NCBI RefSeq assembly: GCF_009498235.1
Contig: NZ_CP044205.1
Coordinates: 2,667,389-2,731,388, forward strand
Length of the DNA: 64,000 nt
Reading direction: 5' to 3'
Source: Candidatus Methylospira mobilis
GTDB lineage: Bacteria > Pseudomonadota > Gammaproteobacteria > Methylococcales > Methylococcaceae
Shown: positions 35,606-43,839 of the stretch, piece by piece
Layout of the letters: the number at the start of each line of letters is the position of its first letter
Position numbering within the stretch: the first letter of the stretch is position 1
Position numbers and translations under genes: made by a program
Notes under the pieces: generated by a model
Seen by the model: only the letters and a program-made list of their open reading frames with translations
Database searches by the model: none
What the model was told of the DNA's origin: nothing

Positions 35606-37966
35606 ATGATGCCGCCAGCCTGTTTTTGCTCGCGCCCCGTATGGATCAGGCATCCCTCGCCATGGAGTACCAGGACGTTGAAACAGATTGCACAACGTAT
35701 CAGCCAGCCCAAATCGGTCAATTCTGCTGCGGAACAGGCTATGCACGTCAAAAAGCTGGCCGATAGCCATTCCAGAAAACTGGATAATCTGGCCAAAGGC
35801 ATGCCGATTCTGGATGGGACCGAGGTACTCGATCTCATTATCGAGTATGTGGAGACTAAAGATGAAGACGCGTTTTGCACCGTACATTTGATTAACGAAG
35901 AAGCAACCCACCTGATTTGCAAAGCCTCCAGCGCCGCTTTATCAACGCTGAAGGCGTCGCTGTCCAACCTGGAAATAGAAGATTTTCCGAATTCTCTGGC
36001 TATAGCGGCACAACAAGGCATACGCGCCGTTGTCGAAGATCTCCGTTGTCACGCCGACTGGCAACACCACCATGCACGCACGGCGCTGGCCGGCTTGATT
36101 GCCGTATGGATAGAGCCGATTCGCGCCTCAACCGGGAAAGTTATCGGCACTTTTTCAATCTTTCGCAGTAGTAGCGCGGGCCCTCCCTCCGACAATGACC
36201 TTGATCGACTGCAAAATGCATCGAACCTTGCCAGAATAGCTCTCGAACGCAAAAGCCTGCAGGAAGAATTGTTGCTCGCGGCCTCCGTTTACCAAAACAG
36301 CAGCGAGGCCATCATGATCACCGATCAAAAAGACTATGTCGTTGCAGTAAATCCCGCTTTCACACGCATCACCGGCTATCCCGAATATGAGGTCATCGGT
36401 AAACCGCAACGGCATTTCAAACAAAACCGGGCCGGCGGCGCATCGTATAAGAAAATCATGCAGATACTGAGAGCAGACGGACACTGGCAAGGCGAAATAT
36501 GGAGCAGGCACAAAAATGGCGCGGAACTCGCCGTCTGGCTTACGCTTAACAGCATTCCGGATGAAATCGGGGATGTATACCGGCATATTTGCCTGTTCTC
36601 CGATATCACTGAAAAAAAACGTTCGGAAGAATTGATCTGGAAACAGGCCAACTACGACGCACTGACGCTGCTGCCGAATCGCCGCCTGTTTTTTGATCGT
36701 CTGCAATTGGAAATCAGCAAATCGAAACGCACGGGAAAGACGCTGGTATTGATGATGATCGACCTCGACGGTTTCAAGGCCGTCAACGACCAGCTGGGGC
36801 ATGCCGCCGGCGACCACCTGCTCAAGGAAACAGCGAAGCGCCTCCGCGGGTGTGTACGCGAAGGAGATACGGTAGCACGTTTGGGCGGTGATGAATTCAT
36901 CCTGTGCATCCCGCAAATCGGCGATATCGCCTGCATAGAGCGTATAGCGCGCAGCATCAATCAAATACTGGCCAGATCAATCGGATTGGCGGACAAGTTT
37001 CTACGCGTATCAGGCAGCATCGGCATCGCAGAATACCCAAAAGACGCAGACAACATGGACGACCTGCTAAAACACGCGGATCAAGCCATGTATGCCTCGA
37101 AGAAGCTTGGGCGCAATCGCTACAGTCGTTTTACGTCTTCAATCCACGAGGAGAGCGAGCAGCAGCAGCAGTTGATTAACTGCCTGCGTTACGCGCTTGA
37201 TGCGCGGCAGTTCAAAGTGCATTTCCAGCCGATTGTCGATTTGGCCACTGACCGCATCATCAAGGCGGAAGCGTTATTGCGCTGGACCCACCCGCTGATG
37301 GGCAAGATCAATCCCGCAGTTTTTATTCCGATAGCGGAAGAAATCGGCTTGATCGGTGAAATTGGCGATTGGGTCTTTCAGCAAGCTGTTCAGTACGCCA
37401 AACGCTGGGGCCAATGTTCATCCACCCGGATACAAATCAGCATCAATATTTCGCCAATACAACTGCTGGACGGTGGTTCTCACAACACCTGGACAGAGTT
37501 TCTGCAAAAAGATACTTCGAGCGCGGCCAATCTGGCCATCGAAATAACCGAAGGGCTGTTGCTCAATGAGCATCGAGAGGTCACGGAAAAACTGATGCGT
37601 TTCCGCGAACTGGGCATACAGATCGCTCTGGATGATTTCGGCACGGGCTACTCTTCCCTGTCCTATCTGATGAAATTCAAGGCGGACTATATTAAAATCG
37701 ACCGCTCGTTTATAGAGGGTTTGCCGACCGACCCATCCTGCATCGCGCTATGCGAAGCAATCATCGCCATGTCGCATCGTCTGGGGCTGAAAGTGATTGC
37801 CGAGGGCGTCGAAACCAAAGCGCAACGCGACCAGCTTCGGGATATCGGCTGCGATTATGCACAGGGATATTTGTTTTCCAAACCGGTGCCTGCCGAGGAA
37901 ATGGAACAGTTGCTTCTTGCCCAATCAGTATTGGCTAGCGCAAACCAGACTGCCAAAGGCACATGA
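35606..37966 (+). CDS. GAF-PAS-GGDEF-EAL cyclic-di-GMP protein
   Basis: About 786 residues from the ATG at 35606; TTG 35555 and ATG 35741 are alternatives and no start has a good ribosome site. A GAF-like domain (to about 215) is followed by a PAS domain (SSEAIMITDQKDYVVAVNPA), then a diguanylate cyclase domain with intact GGDEF (ARLGGDEFIL) and an I-site RxxD five residues before it (REGD). The EAL domain has all major motifs: EALLRW, NISPIQL, EITEG, DDFGTGYSSL, KIDRSF, AEGVET. Both enzymatic domains look competent, so it may make or break c-di-GMP depending on sensory input. There is no membrane segment; it is cytosolic. It is divergent from gpmI. Confidence 0.92.
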   Translation: MMPPACFCSRPVWIRHPSPWSTRTLKQIAQRISQPKSVNSAAEQAMHVKKLADSHSRKLDNLAKGMPILDGTEVLDLIIEYVETKDEDAFCTVHLINEEATHLICKASSAALSTLKASLSNLEIEDFPNSLAIAAQQGIRAVVEDLRCHADWQHHHARTALAGLIAVWIEPIRASTGKVIGTFSIFRSSSAGPPSDNDLDRLQNASNLARIALERKSLQEELLLAASVYQNSSEAIMITDQKDYVVAVNPAFTRITGYPEYEVIGKPQRHFKQNRAGGASYKKIMQILRADGHWQGEIWSRHKNGAELAVWLTLNSIPDEIGDVYRHICLFSDITEKKRSEELIWKQANYDALTLLPNRRLFFDRLQLEISKSKRTGKTLVLMMIDLDGFKAVNDQLGHAAGDHLLKETAKRLRGCVREGDTVARLGGDEFILCIPQIGDIACIERIARSINQILARSIGLADKFLRVSGSIGIAEYPKDADNMDDLLKHADQAMYASKKLGRNRYSRFTSSIHEESEQQQQLINCLRYALDARQFKVHFQPIVDLATDRIIKAEALLRWTHPLMGKINPAVFIPIAEEIGLIGEIGDWVFQQAVQYAKRWGQCSSTRIQISINISPIQLLDGGSHNTWTEFLQKDTSSAANLAIEITEGLLLNEHREVTEKLMRFRELGIQIALDDFGTGYSSLSYLMKFKADYIKIDRSFIEGLPTDPSCIALCEAIIAMSHRLGLKVIAEGVETKAQRDQLRDIGCDYAQGYLFSKPVPAEEMEQLLLAQSVLASANQTAKGT

Positions 37967-38107
37967 GCAGCAGAATACGCCCCTCCCAACATCAGGCATA
38001 TAACACTTTCAGCGCTGCTGAAAGCTTATCCGGACATTGCTGAGACCGTAAGACGTCATTTCCGCTTTCAGGCCTTACGCGTTGTAGTAAAAATAGTTAC
38101 CGAATTA

Positions 38108-38924
38108 GGTTCTGTTGACGTATCACCGCAACCAAATGAGAGCTGAGACGAAGTGAAGGAAGGCCATGTAGTTGCGAGCCGTTTTTTCAAAACGCGAAAA
38201 TATTCTCCGGTAATGTTTGATTTTGTTGAAGAAGCATTCAATCAGATGGCGTTCCTTGTAAATAAGCCAATCGCATTCGCGCACCTTGTTTCGATTGCAG
38301 CGCGGAGGAATCACGGCTTTCATATCCCTCGCTACGATGGCCTGGTCCAGCGCATCGCTGTCATGGCCTTTGTCGCCGACAAACGCACGGACACCCGCCG
38401 GCGTCAGCGCCGGCAAGGTTTCAGCCTGCCCTCCGGTCAGTACGAATTCGAGGGGATTCCCCAAGGCATCCGTGATGGCGTGAATCCTGGTGCTGAACCC
38501 GCCCTTCGATTGTCCCCCAAGGCTTCGTCCCCGGCGTTGCCGCCCGCCGCGCCACCGGTGCAGGGATGAGTCCGGTTGATGGTGGAGTCGATAAACACGC
38601 TTTGCACATCAGGATGATGGATGCATCCGGCGAACAGCGACCGCCAGACCCCATGCCTGCTCCAGCGGGAAAAACGCTTGAACACGGCGTTCCAGTTGCC
38701 ATGCGCTTCCGGCAGCAAACGCCATTGAGAACCAGATCGAAGAATTTGCAGAACAGCGCCAGAAAGGCCCGGCACCGTTCCCCGGACGTCGACCGGACAT
38801 GCCGATGCTTCACCAGTATGGGATAGATAACGCTCCAGTCTTCGGCGCTAATGTCGAGTCGGTTAGCCACTTTACGAAGTGGTTCCACCTTCGCTGGTGG
38901 CGCGTGTTCATGTCAAAAGAACCC
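38108..38924 (-). mobile_element. IS5-family insertion sequence, defective
   Basis: About 817 bp bounded by imperfect inverted repeats: GGTTCTGTTGACGT at 38108 and, reversed, GGTTCTTTTGACAT ending at 38923-38924. It contains one transposase gene in three frames. No clear target duplication was found. The right end lies 9 bp before the -35 element of the cobalamin operon. Confidence 0.8.
38123..38888 (-). pseudogene. IS5-family transposase, frameshifted
   Basis: The minus strand starts [20 protein letters not shown] in frame one. The match moves to a second frame ([35 protein letters not shown]) and then to a third ([35 protein letters not shown]), ending HFVSALIWLR. The second change is at a run of five G (about 38511-38520). 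DDE residues are split between frames: D in FIDST, D in GDKGHDSDAL, E in ERHLIECFFNKIK. Some IS5 relatives use one programmed frameshift, but two shifts argue for decay. Confidence 0.85.
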
Positions 38925-38932
38925 AGAACATT

Positions 38933-38961
38933 TTGACGTGAGAATAAAATTCCATTAAAGT
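38933..38961 (+). promoter_or_regulatory. Probable sigma70 promoter of the cobalamin operon
   Basis: TTGACG (38933-38938) and TAAAGT (38956-38961) are 17 bp apart, placing a start near 38968, just before the riboswitch. It sits between the IS5 end and the aptamer. Confidence 0.6.
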
Positions 38962-38974
38962 TTGTAGCTTAATA

Positions 38975-39192
38975 CTCCTTGGTGCCCGGACCGATCAAAA
39001 ACCGGTTCGGGTTAAACGGGAAGCAGGTGCGCCGAAAAGTCCCCGACAGGTAAAGCCTGCGCTGCCCACGCAACGGTAAGCGAGTCTTAACGCATGCTCT
39101 ATAAACGTCACTGTGTGCTTGCATACACATGACGAAGACGAGATGCGCTGATGGTAGCAATCCATCGCTCGCCAGTCCTGATACCGGCCAAA
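38975..39192 (+). promoter_or_regulatory. Cobalamin (AdoCbl) riboswitch
   Basis: The conserved B12-aptamer parts appear in order: GGTGCCCGG at the start, GGGTTAAACGGGAAGCAGGTG, the core GCTGCCCACGCAACGGTAAG, and the closing B12-box-like GCCAGTCCTGATACCGGCC. Downstream, before cbtB, lie two further hairpins, ACCCGC/GCGGGT (about 39208-39226) and CCGGTG-GCG-CACCGG (about 39240-39255), that could form the expression platform. There is no T-run, so control of translation of cbtB is as likely as termination. It should repress the whole operon when B12 is plentiful. Confidence 0.92.
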
Positions 39193-39326
39193 GGAGCTGC
39201 TTAGAACCCGCGATGGGCGGGTGCAAGCTGGACAAACCACCGGTGGCGCACCGGGTTGGCGTTCCTGGTTGTATCTCTCCCGTCTGTTTTTCTATTGTCT
39301 TATCAATAAAACCAAGGGAGATACCC

Positions 39327-39506
39327 ATGACTACTCTATCGCTCTCCACCCTCACCGAAACCCGTAATCTACGCCAGGTTCTGTCTGCTGTTTCCGCCAT
39401 GGTGCTGGGTGGTTTACTGATACTCACCGTGGGCTTTGCGCCGCTGGACACAGTACATAATACCTCGCACGATACCCGGCATTCGGCCAACTTTCCCTGC
39501 CATTAA
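39327..39506 (+). CDS. cbtB: Cobalt transporter subunit CbtB
   Basis: 59 residues from the ATG at 39327, which follows AGGGAG at good spacing; longer reading runs back into the riboswitch. One membrane helix (VSAMVLGGLLILTVGF) is followed by the His-rich tail HNTSHDTRH...FPCH, the defining metal-binding end of CbtB. CbtB with CbtA forms a predicted B12-regulated cobalt transporter of the inner membrane. It is the first gene behind the riboswitch, and cbtA follows in 14 bp. Confidence 0.93.
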   Translation: MTTLSLSTLTETRNLRQVLSAVSAMVLGGLLILTVGFAPLDTVHNTSHDTRHSANFPCH

Positions 39507-39520
39507 CCCCTTCACAATCC

Positions 39521-40198
39521 GTGTTTATCCCTATATTGCGTACTGCAGCCATAGCCGGCTTGCTGGCGGCGTTGCTGTTGACGCTGCTGCAGGCGCTGTG
39601 GGTAACGCCGTTGATTCTGAATGCCGAAACCTATGAAAACAGGGCTAATGTATTTGGGATGAGCGCACAGCTCGCAACCGAAGCGCAGGCAGCAGATAAT
39701 TTCTGGGGACGCACGGCCGGTACAGCCCTGGCCAACGCGGCGATGGGCTTGGGGTACGGCCTGATTTTAAGCGGTCTTTATTTGCTGCGCCGTCCGTCCG
39801 GGTCCGGACTGCTACAGGGTGTGGCATGGGGCTTGGCCGGCTATACGGTGTTTTTTGCCGCGCCAAGCCTGGGGTTGCTGCCCGAGCTGCCCGGCACGGC
39901 TACTGCCGAGTTAAGCGCGCGCCAGCATTGGTGGCTGGGTACTACATTGGCGACAGCGGCAGGTCTGGCCCTGCTGTTTCTGCAAGCGCGGCGTTTGCTA
40001 CAGATGCTGGGACTGCTATTGCTGATGCTGCCCCACTGGCTCGGCGCGCCGCAACCGGCATTAGCCGTCAGTCTGGCGCCGGAAGTCCTGCAAACGCAGT
40101 TCCGCGTGGCGACCTTGATCTGCAATGCCTTATTTTGGCTGCTACTGGGAATATCTTCAGTCTACCTGTTTCAACGCAGTATGGAGGATAATGGGTGA
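39521..40198 (+). CDS. cbtA: Cobalt transporter subunit CbtA
   Basis: 225 residues from a GTG at 39521, with about five to six hydrophobic segments: TAAIAGLLAALLLTLLQALW, an internal GLGYGLILSGLYLL, GLAGYTVFFAAPSLGL, TAAGLALLFL, LGLLLLMLPHWLG and the end segment LICNALFWLLLGISSVYLF. The motif GTALANAAMGLGYG and the conserved LPPELPG-like stretch (LLPELPGTATAEL) match CbtA. It acts with CbtB in cobalt uptake. Its stop overlaps the cobM GTG (GTGA), indicating translational coupling. Confidence 0.92.
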   Translation: MFIPILRTAAIAGLLAALLLTLLQALWVTPLILNAETYENRANVFGMSAQLATEAQAADNFWGRTAGTALANAAMGLGYGLILSGLYLLRRPSGSGLLQGVAWGLAGYTVFFAAPSLGLLPELPGTATAELSARQHWWLGTTLATAAGLALLFLQARRLLQMLGLLLLMLPHWLGAPQPALAVSLAPEVLQTQFRVATLICNALFWLLLGISSVYLFQRSMEDNG

Positions 40199-40986
40199 GT
40201 CCGCCAGGAAAAGTCTGGTTCGTAGGCGCGGGGCCCGGAGATCCCGATCTGATCACGGTCAAGGGACGCAAGCTGATCGAACGGGCCGATGCGATTCTTT
40301 ATGCCGGTTCGCTGGTATCGGAAGCCGCGCTACACTGGGCCAAGCCCGGCTGCGCCGTGGCCGATTCCAAGGACATGACGCTGGAGCAGATAAGCGGCTG
40401 GCTGATCGAGCAGGCAGGCATGCATGCGACCATAGTGCGTCTGCAAACCGGCGATCCCTGTCTTTACGGCGCGTTGATAGAAATGGTGCGTCCCCTTGAT
40501 GCGATGGCTATCGAAGTCGGCGTGGTGCCCGGCGTCTCTTCGGCGATGGCTTCGGCGGCAGCGGCAGCGGAAAGCCTGACGCTGCCGGAAGTTACCCAGA
40601 CCGTAATCCTGACGCGTGTCGAGGGCCGAACGCCGATGCCCGAGCATGAATCGCTACGCGAATTAGCCGCTCATCATTGCACCTTGTGTCTGTTTCTTTC
40701 CATCACATTGCTGAAAGAAATAAAACGCGCGTTGATGGATGCCGGATGGTCAGATGATGCGCCGGTGGTAGTAGTGCAAAAAGCCAGCTGGCCCGATCAG
40801 GAGAAAATCGTACGCGGCACTTTGCGCGATATACGTACGCGCTGCATGGACGAAGGCATTACCAGTCAGGCGATGATTATCGTCAGCCCGGCACTGGGCG
40901 CACGTCATTGGCCTGATATAAAACGCTCCAAGCTTTACGACCCTGGCTTCTCTCATCGTTTTCGCAAAGCGGAACATTCATCATGA
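40195..40986 (+). CDS. cobM: Precorrin-4 / cobalt-precorrin-4 C11-methyltransferase
   Basis: 263 residues, an SAM-dependent tetrapyrrole methyltransferase (CobM/CbiF). The N-terminal P-loop-like motif is WFVGAGPGDPDLITVKG and the second signature is VRLQTGDPCLYGALIEM. VPGVSSAMASAAAAAESLTL and the SAM-binding C-terminal half (LFLSITLLKEI) follow. In the early-cobalt route implied by cbiX and cbiD this is CbiF. It starts with GTG overlapping cbtA and ends in an ATGA overlap with cbiX. Confidence 0.95.
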   Translation: MSPPGKVWFVGAGPGDPDLITVKGRKLIERADAILYAGSLVSEAALHWAKPGCAVADSKDMTLEQISGWLIEQAGMHATIVRLQTGDPCLYGALIEMVRPLDAMAIEVGVVPGVSSAMASAAAAAESLTLPEVTQTVILTRVEGRTPMPEHESLRELAAHHCTLCLFLSITLLKEIKRALMDAGWSDDAPVVVVQKASWPDQEKIVRGTLRDIRTRCMDEGITSQAMIIVSPALGARHWPDIKRSKLYDPGFSHRFRKAEHSS

Positions 40987-41822
40987 ACAAAACAGATACC
41001 CTGTTGCTGGTAGGTCACGGTTCCCGCAATACGGCAGGCAACCTCGAAATTGAACAGTTTGCCGGGCAATGGCGTGCGCGGCATCCGGACTGGCGCATTG
41101 TGGTCTGCTTCATCGAGTTCGCCGAGGTGTTGCTGGCAGCGGGGCTGGATTTGGCAGCGCGCGACAGTCAGCGCGTGATCGTGGTCCCACTGATTCTCAA
41201 TGCCGCGGGCCATGTCAAAATGGAAATACCCGAAGCCATCGAACATGCTCGGTTGCGCCACCCCGATACCGAATTCGTTTGCGCGCGTCATCTCGGCGCG
41301 TGCGAAGAAATCCTCGCGGTTTTGAAGCGTAATCAACGGAGCGCCCTGGCGCAACTGGACTACCCCGATCCACACAACACCGGCGTCATCCTGATTGGGC
41401 GCGGCTCGTCCGACCGGGTAGCAAACGGCGAAGTGGCGAAGATCGCGCGCTGGCTGTACGAGGAAAGCGCTCATTCCCTGGTAGATATCGCCTTCACCGG
41501 CATCACCTATCCGCGCCTGGAGTCCGTTGTGCAACGTCAGGCAACGCTAGGTATGAGACAAATCGTCCTGCTGCCCTACTACCTGTTTACCGGCACGCTG
41601 ATCGAACGCATCAAGCGTCAGAACGAGCGCTTGCGCATGCAATACCCCTCCATTCATTTTGCATCGGGCGATTACTTCGGCTTCGAACCGGAAATACAGG
41701 CCCTGCTGGAGCGTCGCATCGACGAAGCAAACGGTGTGGCCCAGGCCCGCGCGATGATGGAGTGCGACGGCTGCAAATACCGCGAGTTTGCCGCCGACCA
41801 GGGCAAAGGACATCAGCATTAA
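40983..41822 (+). CDS. cbiX: Sirohydrochlorin cobaltochelatase CbiX (long form)
   Basis: 279 residues, two chelatase-like domains. The first begins LLLVGHGSRN, with the metal-binding His, and has a second His in NAAGHVKMEIP. The second domain begins VILIGRGSSD. The C-terminus carries MECDGCK (M-x-C-x-x-C, Cys261 and Cys264) and ends GHQH, echoing the iron-sulfur motif and His-rich end of the Bacillus megaterium CbiX. It inserts Co2+ into sirohydrochlorin and so commits the pathway to early cobalt insertion. It overlaps cobM by ATGA; about 240 bp then precede cobH. Confidence 0.94.
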   Translation: MNKTDTLLLVGHGSRNTAGNLEIEQFAGQWRARHPDWRIVVCFIEFAEVLLAAGLDLAARDSQRVIVVPLILNAAGHVKMEIPEAIEHARLRHPDTEFVCARHLGACEEILAVLKRNQRSALAQLDYPDPHNTGVILIGRGSSDRVANGEVAKIARWLYEESAHSLVDIAFTGITYPRLESVVQRQATLGMRQIVLLPYYLFTGTLIERIKRQNERLRMQYPSIHFASGDYFGFEPEIQALLERRIDEANGVAQARAMMECDGCKYREFAADQGKGHQH

Positions 41823-42064
41823 CTGTGCTGCATGATTGCGCTATGTCTGTCATTCGGTCATGCGAGGGTATACGCACAATACAAGCCTGCTTCCAGGTAA
41901 ATACCGCGATTTAACCAAGCAAAATACTCAGGCATTATTTCGATTCGTGATATTATTGATGAACGATGATATGGAATGCCTTGTTCAGCGTTTCCCGCAA
42001 CGTTTTGCAAACCTGGCGGTCGGGAGAAATAGCCCGCCCGACCATACTACTTACAGAACAAAAT

Positions 42065-42721
42065 ATGAGCAACATTATCACCGAACAACTCACCGAAGCC
42101 GGACGCCGCATCGAACACGACTCTTTTGCGGTTGTCGACGCGGAAACAGGCGCCCATGACTACCCGGAGGAGGAATGGCAAGTCGTCCGACGCATGATCC
42201 ACGCCACCGCGGATTTCGAGTTTAATGGTTTAACCCGTTTTCACCCTTCCGCCATTGAGGCCGGGATTGCAGCCATCCGTAATGGCGCGCCGCTGATCGC
42301 CGATGTGGAAATGATTTGCGTAGGTTTGTCGCAACCGCGCCTGGAGCATTTCGGCGTGAAAGCTCATCATTTCATCGCCGACCCGGACGTCATTAGCGAG
42401 GCCGGAAAGCAAAATAGCACGCGCGCAGTGCAGGCGATGCGCAAGGCGCAGACATTAGGGTTACTGGAAGGTGGAATCATCGCAGTAGGCAACGCCCCCA
42501 CCGCATTACTGGAAATTGTGCGCATGATCGGACAGGAAAATCTTAAGCCGGCGCTGATAGTCGGCATGCCGGTAGGTTTTGTATCTGCTGCGGAATCCAA
42601 GGCCGCTACAGCTGAATTAACGGAAACGCCCTGGATCATCACTTCGGGACGCAAGGGCGGCTCGACTCTCGTGGTAGCCGTAATCCATGCGCTGCTGGCT
42701 CTGGCCGAGGCGCGCCGCTAA
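42065..42721 (+). CDS. cobH: Precorrin-8X / cobalt-precorrin-8 methylmutase
   Basis: 218 residues from the ATG at 42065, chosen because CobH/CbiC proteins start shortly before the SFAVVDAE block; longer reading lacks support. DFEFNGLTRFHPSAIEAG, the DVEMICVGLS segment and NAPTALLEIVRMI are characteristic. The catalytic His is expected in the RMIHATADFEF segment. It moves the methyl group from C11 to C12, giving (cobalt-)cobyrinate. The 240-bp gap before it is the largest inside the operon and may hold a secondary promoter. cbiD follows after 5 bp. Confidence 0.94.
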   Translation: MSNIITEQLTEAGRRIEHDSFAVVDAETGAHDYPEEEWQVVRRMIHATADFEFNGLTRFHPSAIEAGIAAIRNGAPLIADVEMICVGLSQPRLEHFGVKAHHFIADPDVISEAGKQNSTRAVQAMRKAQTLGLLEGGIIAVGNAPTALLEIVRMIGQENLKPALIVGMPVGFVSAAESKAATAELTETPWIITSGRKGGSTLVVAVIHALLALAEARR

Positions 42722-42726
42722 GTCTC

Positions 42727-43839
42727 ATGAAAAAAAGGGTCAAAGGAACGCGCAAAGGTTATACCACCGGCGCCTGCTCCGCCGCTGCGGCGCGCGCGGC
42801 CACTTTGGGGCTGATAACAGGTGGTGTACCGGAAGAAATTGAATGCGAGTTGCCGAACGGTCAGTGCGTGCGCTTTGCGGTAATCGAGGGCGAATGCCGC
42901 AAAGGCGAATACGCCCACGCCGTCGTCATCAAGGATGCCGGCGACGACCCTGATGTAACCGACAAGGCGCCGCTGACCGCCGATGTCCGGCTGTTATCCG
43001 ACTGCATCGGCAGCGTGGTGCTTAAAGGCGGCGCCGGGGTCGGTATCGTTACCCGACAAGGTCTCGGCCTGGAGGTCGGCGGTCCGGCCATCAACCCTGT
43101 GCCGCGCCGCAATATCGAGCACAACGTCCGCGCAGTAGGCGACTTTTTGCTGCAACGATCCGGACTGGAAGTCTCCATTTCCGTACCCGGCGGCGAGGAA
43201 ATGGCTAAAAAAACATTGAACTACCGTCTCGGCATCATCGGCGGTATTTCCATACTGGGTACGACCGGCATCGTCCACCCCTACTCCACCGCAGCCTTTC
43301 GCGCCAGCGTGATTCAAGGCATAGAGGTTGCAGCGCGCCAGGGACAGGAAACAGTCGTGCTCACCACCGGCGGGCGCACCGAAAAGTTCACCATGCGCGA
43401 GTTGCCGGAACTGGCCCCCGCCTGTTTTGTGCAGATGGGCGATTTTCTGAAATATGCGCTGGATAGCGTCGTCGAATGCGGAATTCGCCATGTCGTCATC
43501 GGCGGCATGATCGGCAAACTCACCAAAATTGCGCAAGGAGAAACCATTACCCATGCCAACCGCAGTGAGGTCGATACCGGTTTGCTCGCCGAAATTGCTA
43601 CCGGCATCGGCGCGCCTCCCGAAGTCTGCGAAGAAATCCGCAACTCGGAAATGGCGCGCTACGCCAGCGAGCGCATGGAAGCGCTCGGCATGATCAGCGA
43701 GTTTTACCAGGCTTTGGGACGGCGCGTGATTCGGACTTTACGCACGCGCTATCCTGATCAATTCAGCTTGCGCATACTGATGTGCGATTTCGAGGGCGAT
43801 AAACTGGCCGAAGTTTCCGGAGCTGATAATCATGTCTGA
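42727..43839 (+). CDS. cbiD: Cobalt-precorrin-5B C1-methyltransferase
   Basis: 370 residues. It begins with the family signature RKGYTTGACSAAAARAATLG. VTRQGLGLEVGGPAINPVPR, GTTGIVHPYSTAAFRASV and the MGDFLKYALD region follow. CbiD is structurally unlike the other methyltransferases and is specific to the early-cobalt route, so it is strong evidence for that pathway. It overlaps cobL by 8 bp. Confidence 0.95.
   Translation: MKKRVKGTRKGYTTGACSAAAARAATLGLITGGVPEEIECELPNGQCVRFAVIEGECRKGEYAHAVVIKDAGDDPDVTDKAPLTADVRLLSDCIGSVVLKGGAGVGIVTRQGLGLEVGGPAINPVPRRNIEHNVRAVGDFLLQRSGLEVSISVPGGEEMAKKTLNYRLGIIGGISILGTTGIVHPYSTAAFRASVIQGIEVAARQGQETVVLTTGGRTEKFTMRELPELAPACFVQMGDFLKYALDSVVECGIRHVVIGGMIGKLTKIAQGETITHANRSEVDTGLLAEIATGIGAPPEVCEEIRNSEMARYASERMEALGMISEFYQALGRRVIRTLRTRYPDQFSLRILMCDFEGDKLAEVSGADNHV

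Noticed and set aside
36155-36964. Minus-strand open frame of 269 codons
   Set aside because: Antisense shadow of the GGDEF-EAL gene, whose motifs are intact on the plus strand.
38006-38024. Perfect hairpin CTTTCAGC-GCT-GCTGAAAG as a terminator of the GGDEF-EAL gene
   Set aside because: The stem is sound but no T-run follows, so a rho-independent terminator is not supported.
39129-39506. Longer CbtB reading of 125 codons
   Set aside because: Its first half lies in the cobalamin riboswitch; the ATG at 39327 has the ribosome site and gives the family length.
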